NCBI GenBank assembly: GCA_036171455.1
Contig: JAVHRB010000084.1
Span: 1-7,173 of the forward strand
Length of the DNA: 7,173 nucleotides
Source of the DNA: CAIVSN01 sp036171455
Lineage (GTDB): Bacteria > Patescibacteriota > Gracilibacteria > BD1-5 > UBA2023
Direction: 5' to 3'
Numbering within the stretch: the stretch's first letter is position 1; every line of letters starts with the position of its first letter. The notes below the pieces were generated by a model that saw only the letters and a program-made list of their open reading frames with translations, had not been told where the DNA came from and did no database searches. Shown one piece after another: positions 6,879 through 7,173 of this stretch. Both the position numbers and the translations under genes were made by a program.

Positions 6879-7173
6879 ATGAATGATATTCCTGTGAAAA
6901 GTGAGCATCGGAGTGAAATATGACAGAACTCCATTAAGTGATTTGTACAGGTCTGAACAAGAAAGTTGTTATTTTGAAAAGCCTTTGGTTTCACCCTCGT
7001 AGAGCTCATAGTTGTTATCACTATACTTGCCATTCTCGGTACCATAGGATTCATCTCTATCCAAGGATATTCCTCCTCTGCGAGGGATTCTGCTCGCATC
7101 TCCAATCTCGTTAATCTTCATAAGGGACTGACTCTATTTCAAACCGTAGGTGGAAGTTACCCTATGCCAGAAT
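6879..7173 (+). CDS. Second type IV prepilin-like gene (3' end outside window)
   Basis: This partial gene runs off the right edge; 98 codons are visible. Four in-frame TGA codons in the leader (G15, G21, G26, G33) must be read as Gly to reach the prepilin motif. From ATG 6879 the leader is 37 residues, ending KAFG/FTLVELIVVITILAILG. This is much longer than the 14-residue leader of the first copy, so a TTG start near 6966 (leader of about 8 residues) is an alternative. From the cleavage site on, the visible 60 or so residues are identical to the first pilin (through SYPMPE), though the DNA differs at about 13 synonymous positions. A GAGGTG at 6861-6866 lies 12 bases before the ATG, too far for a strong ribosome binding site. 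The role is the same as for the first copy: an exported, membrane-anchored pilin or pseudopilin subunit with an unseen C-terminal module. Confidence 0.85.

Noticed and set aside
6827..7105. Minus-strand ORF opposite the second pilin.
   Set aside because: It is the complement of the strongly recognisable FTLVEL prepilin sequence and has no recognisable protein features.
86..7173. UGA read as tryptophan (code 4), as in mycoplasmas.
   Set aside because: The TGA in the IKGPAGT motif of the protease falls on a conserved Gly, and TGG is used normally for Trp. Gly also fits the other contexts, such as the signal peptide and pilin linker.

Overview
The window reads as a genomic segment from a candidate-phyla bacterium that translates UGA as glycine (genetic code 25). 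Gracilibacteria (BD1-5) is the best guess; Absconditabacteria (SR1) is the alternative. With TGA as stop, almost every gene looks chopped into pieces. With TGA as Gly, the pieces join in frame into seven clean genes. I count 23 in-frame TGA codons, and the six genes that finish inside the window end in TAA or TAG, never TGA. One TGA falls on the invariant Gly of the IKGPAGT motif in the PDZ region of an S41 peptidase, which favours Gly over Trp or a frameshift. Conventional ORF calling would report most of these genes as fragments.

Left part (minus strand, read right to left): a small two-helix membrane protein (4349-4624) lies 18 nt ahead of a secreted C-terminal-processing (S41) protease (2759-4330), probably as an operon. 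Next comes a secreted beta-rich protein of unknown function (1228-2658), which has its own near-consensus promoter. A 111-bp tandem repeat array (906-1195) and a very strong rho-independent terminator (821-860) follow. A single-pass membrane-anchored protein with a Pro/Thr/Ser-rich stalk (86-814) comes last, with two hairpins (22-66) beyond its stop. All four products are predicted to enter or cross the membrane.

Right part (plus strand): a divergently transcribed acidic cytosolic protein of unknown function (4696-5301) is followed by a type IV prepilin-like protein (5495-6679). Its long C-terminal region ends in what looks like a carbohydrate-binding jelly-roll. A second prepilin gene (6879 to beyond the window end) encodes the same mature N-terminus, with about 13 base differences, all synonymous. 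A heptamer tandem repeat (ATTCAAA x5) sits just upstream of it. This looks like the start of a pilin/pseudopilin gene array with a conserved N-terminal module and variable C-terminal modules.

Together the genes describe a cell-surface locus: surface protease, secreted and anchored proteins, and pilin-like fibre or secretion subunits, consistent with an episymbiotic or surface-attached lifestyle (inference). Convincing Shine-Dalgarno sequences are missing in front of all six complete genes. Recognisable -35/-10 promoters lie 15-24 nt from several start codons, so leaders are probably short.
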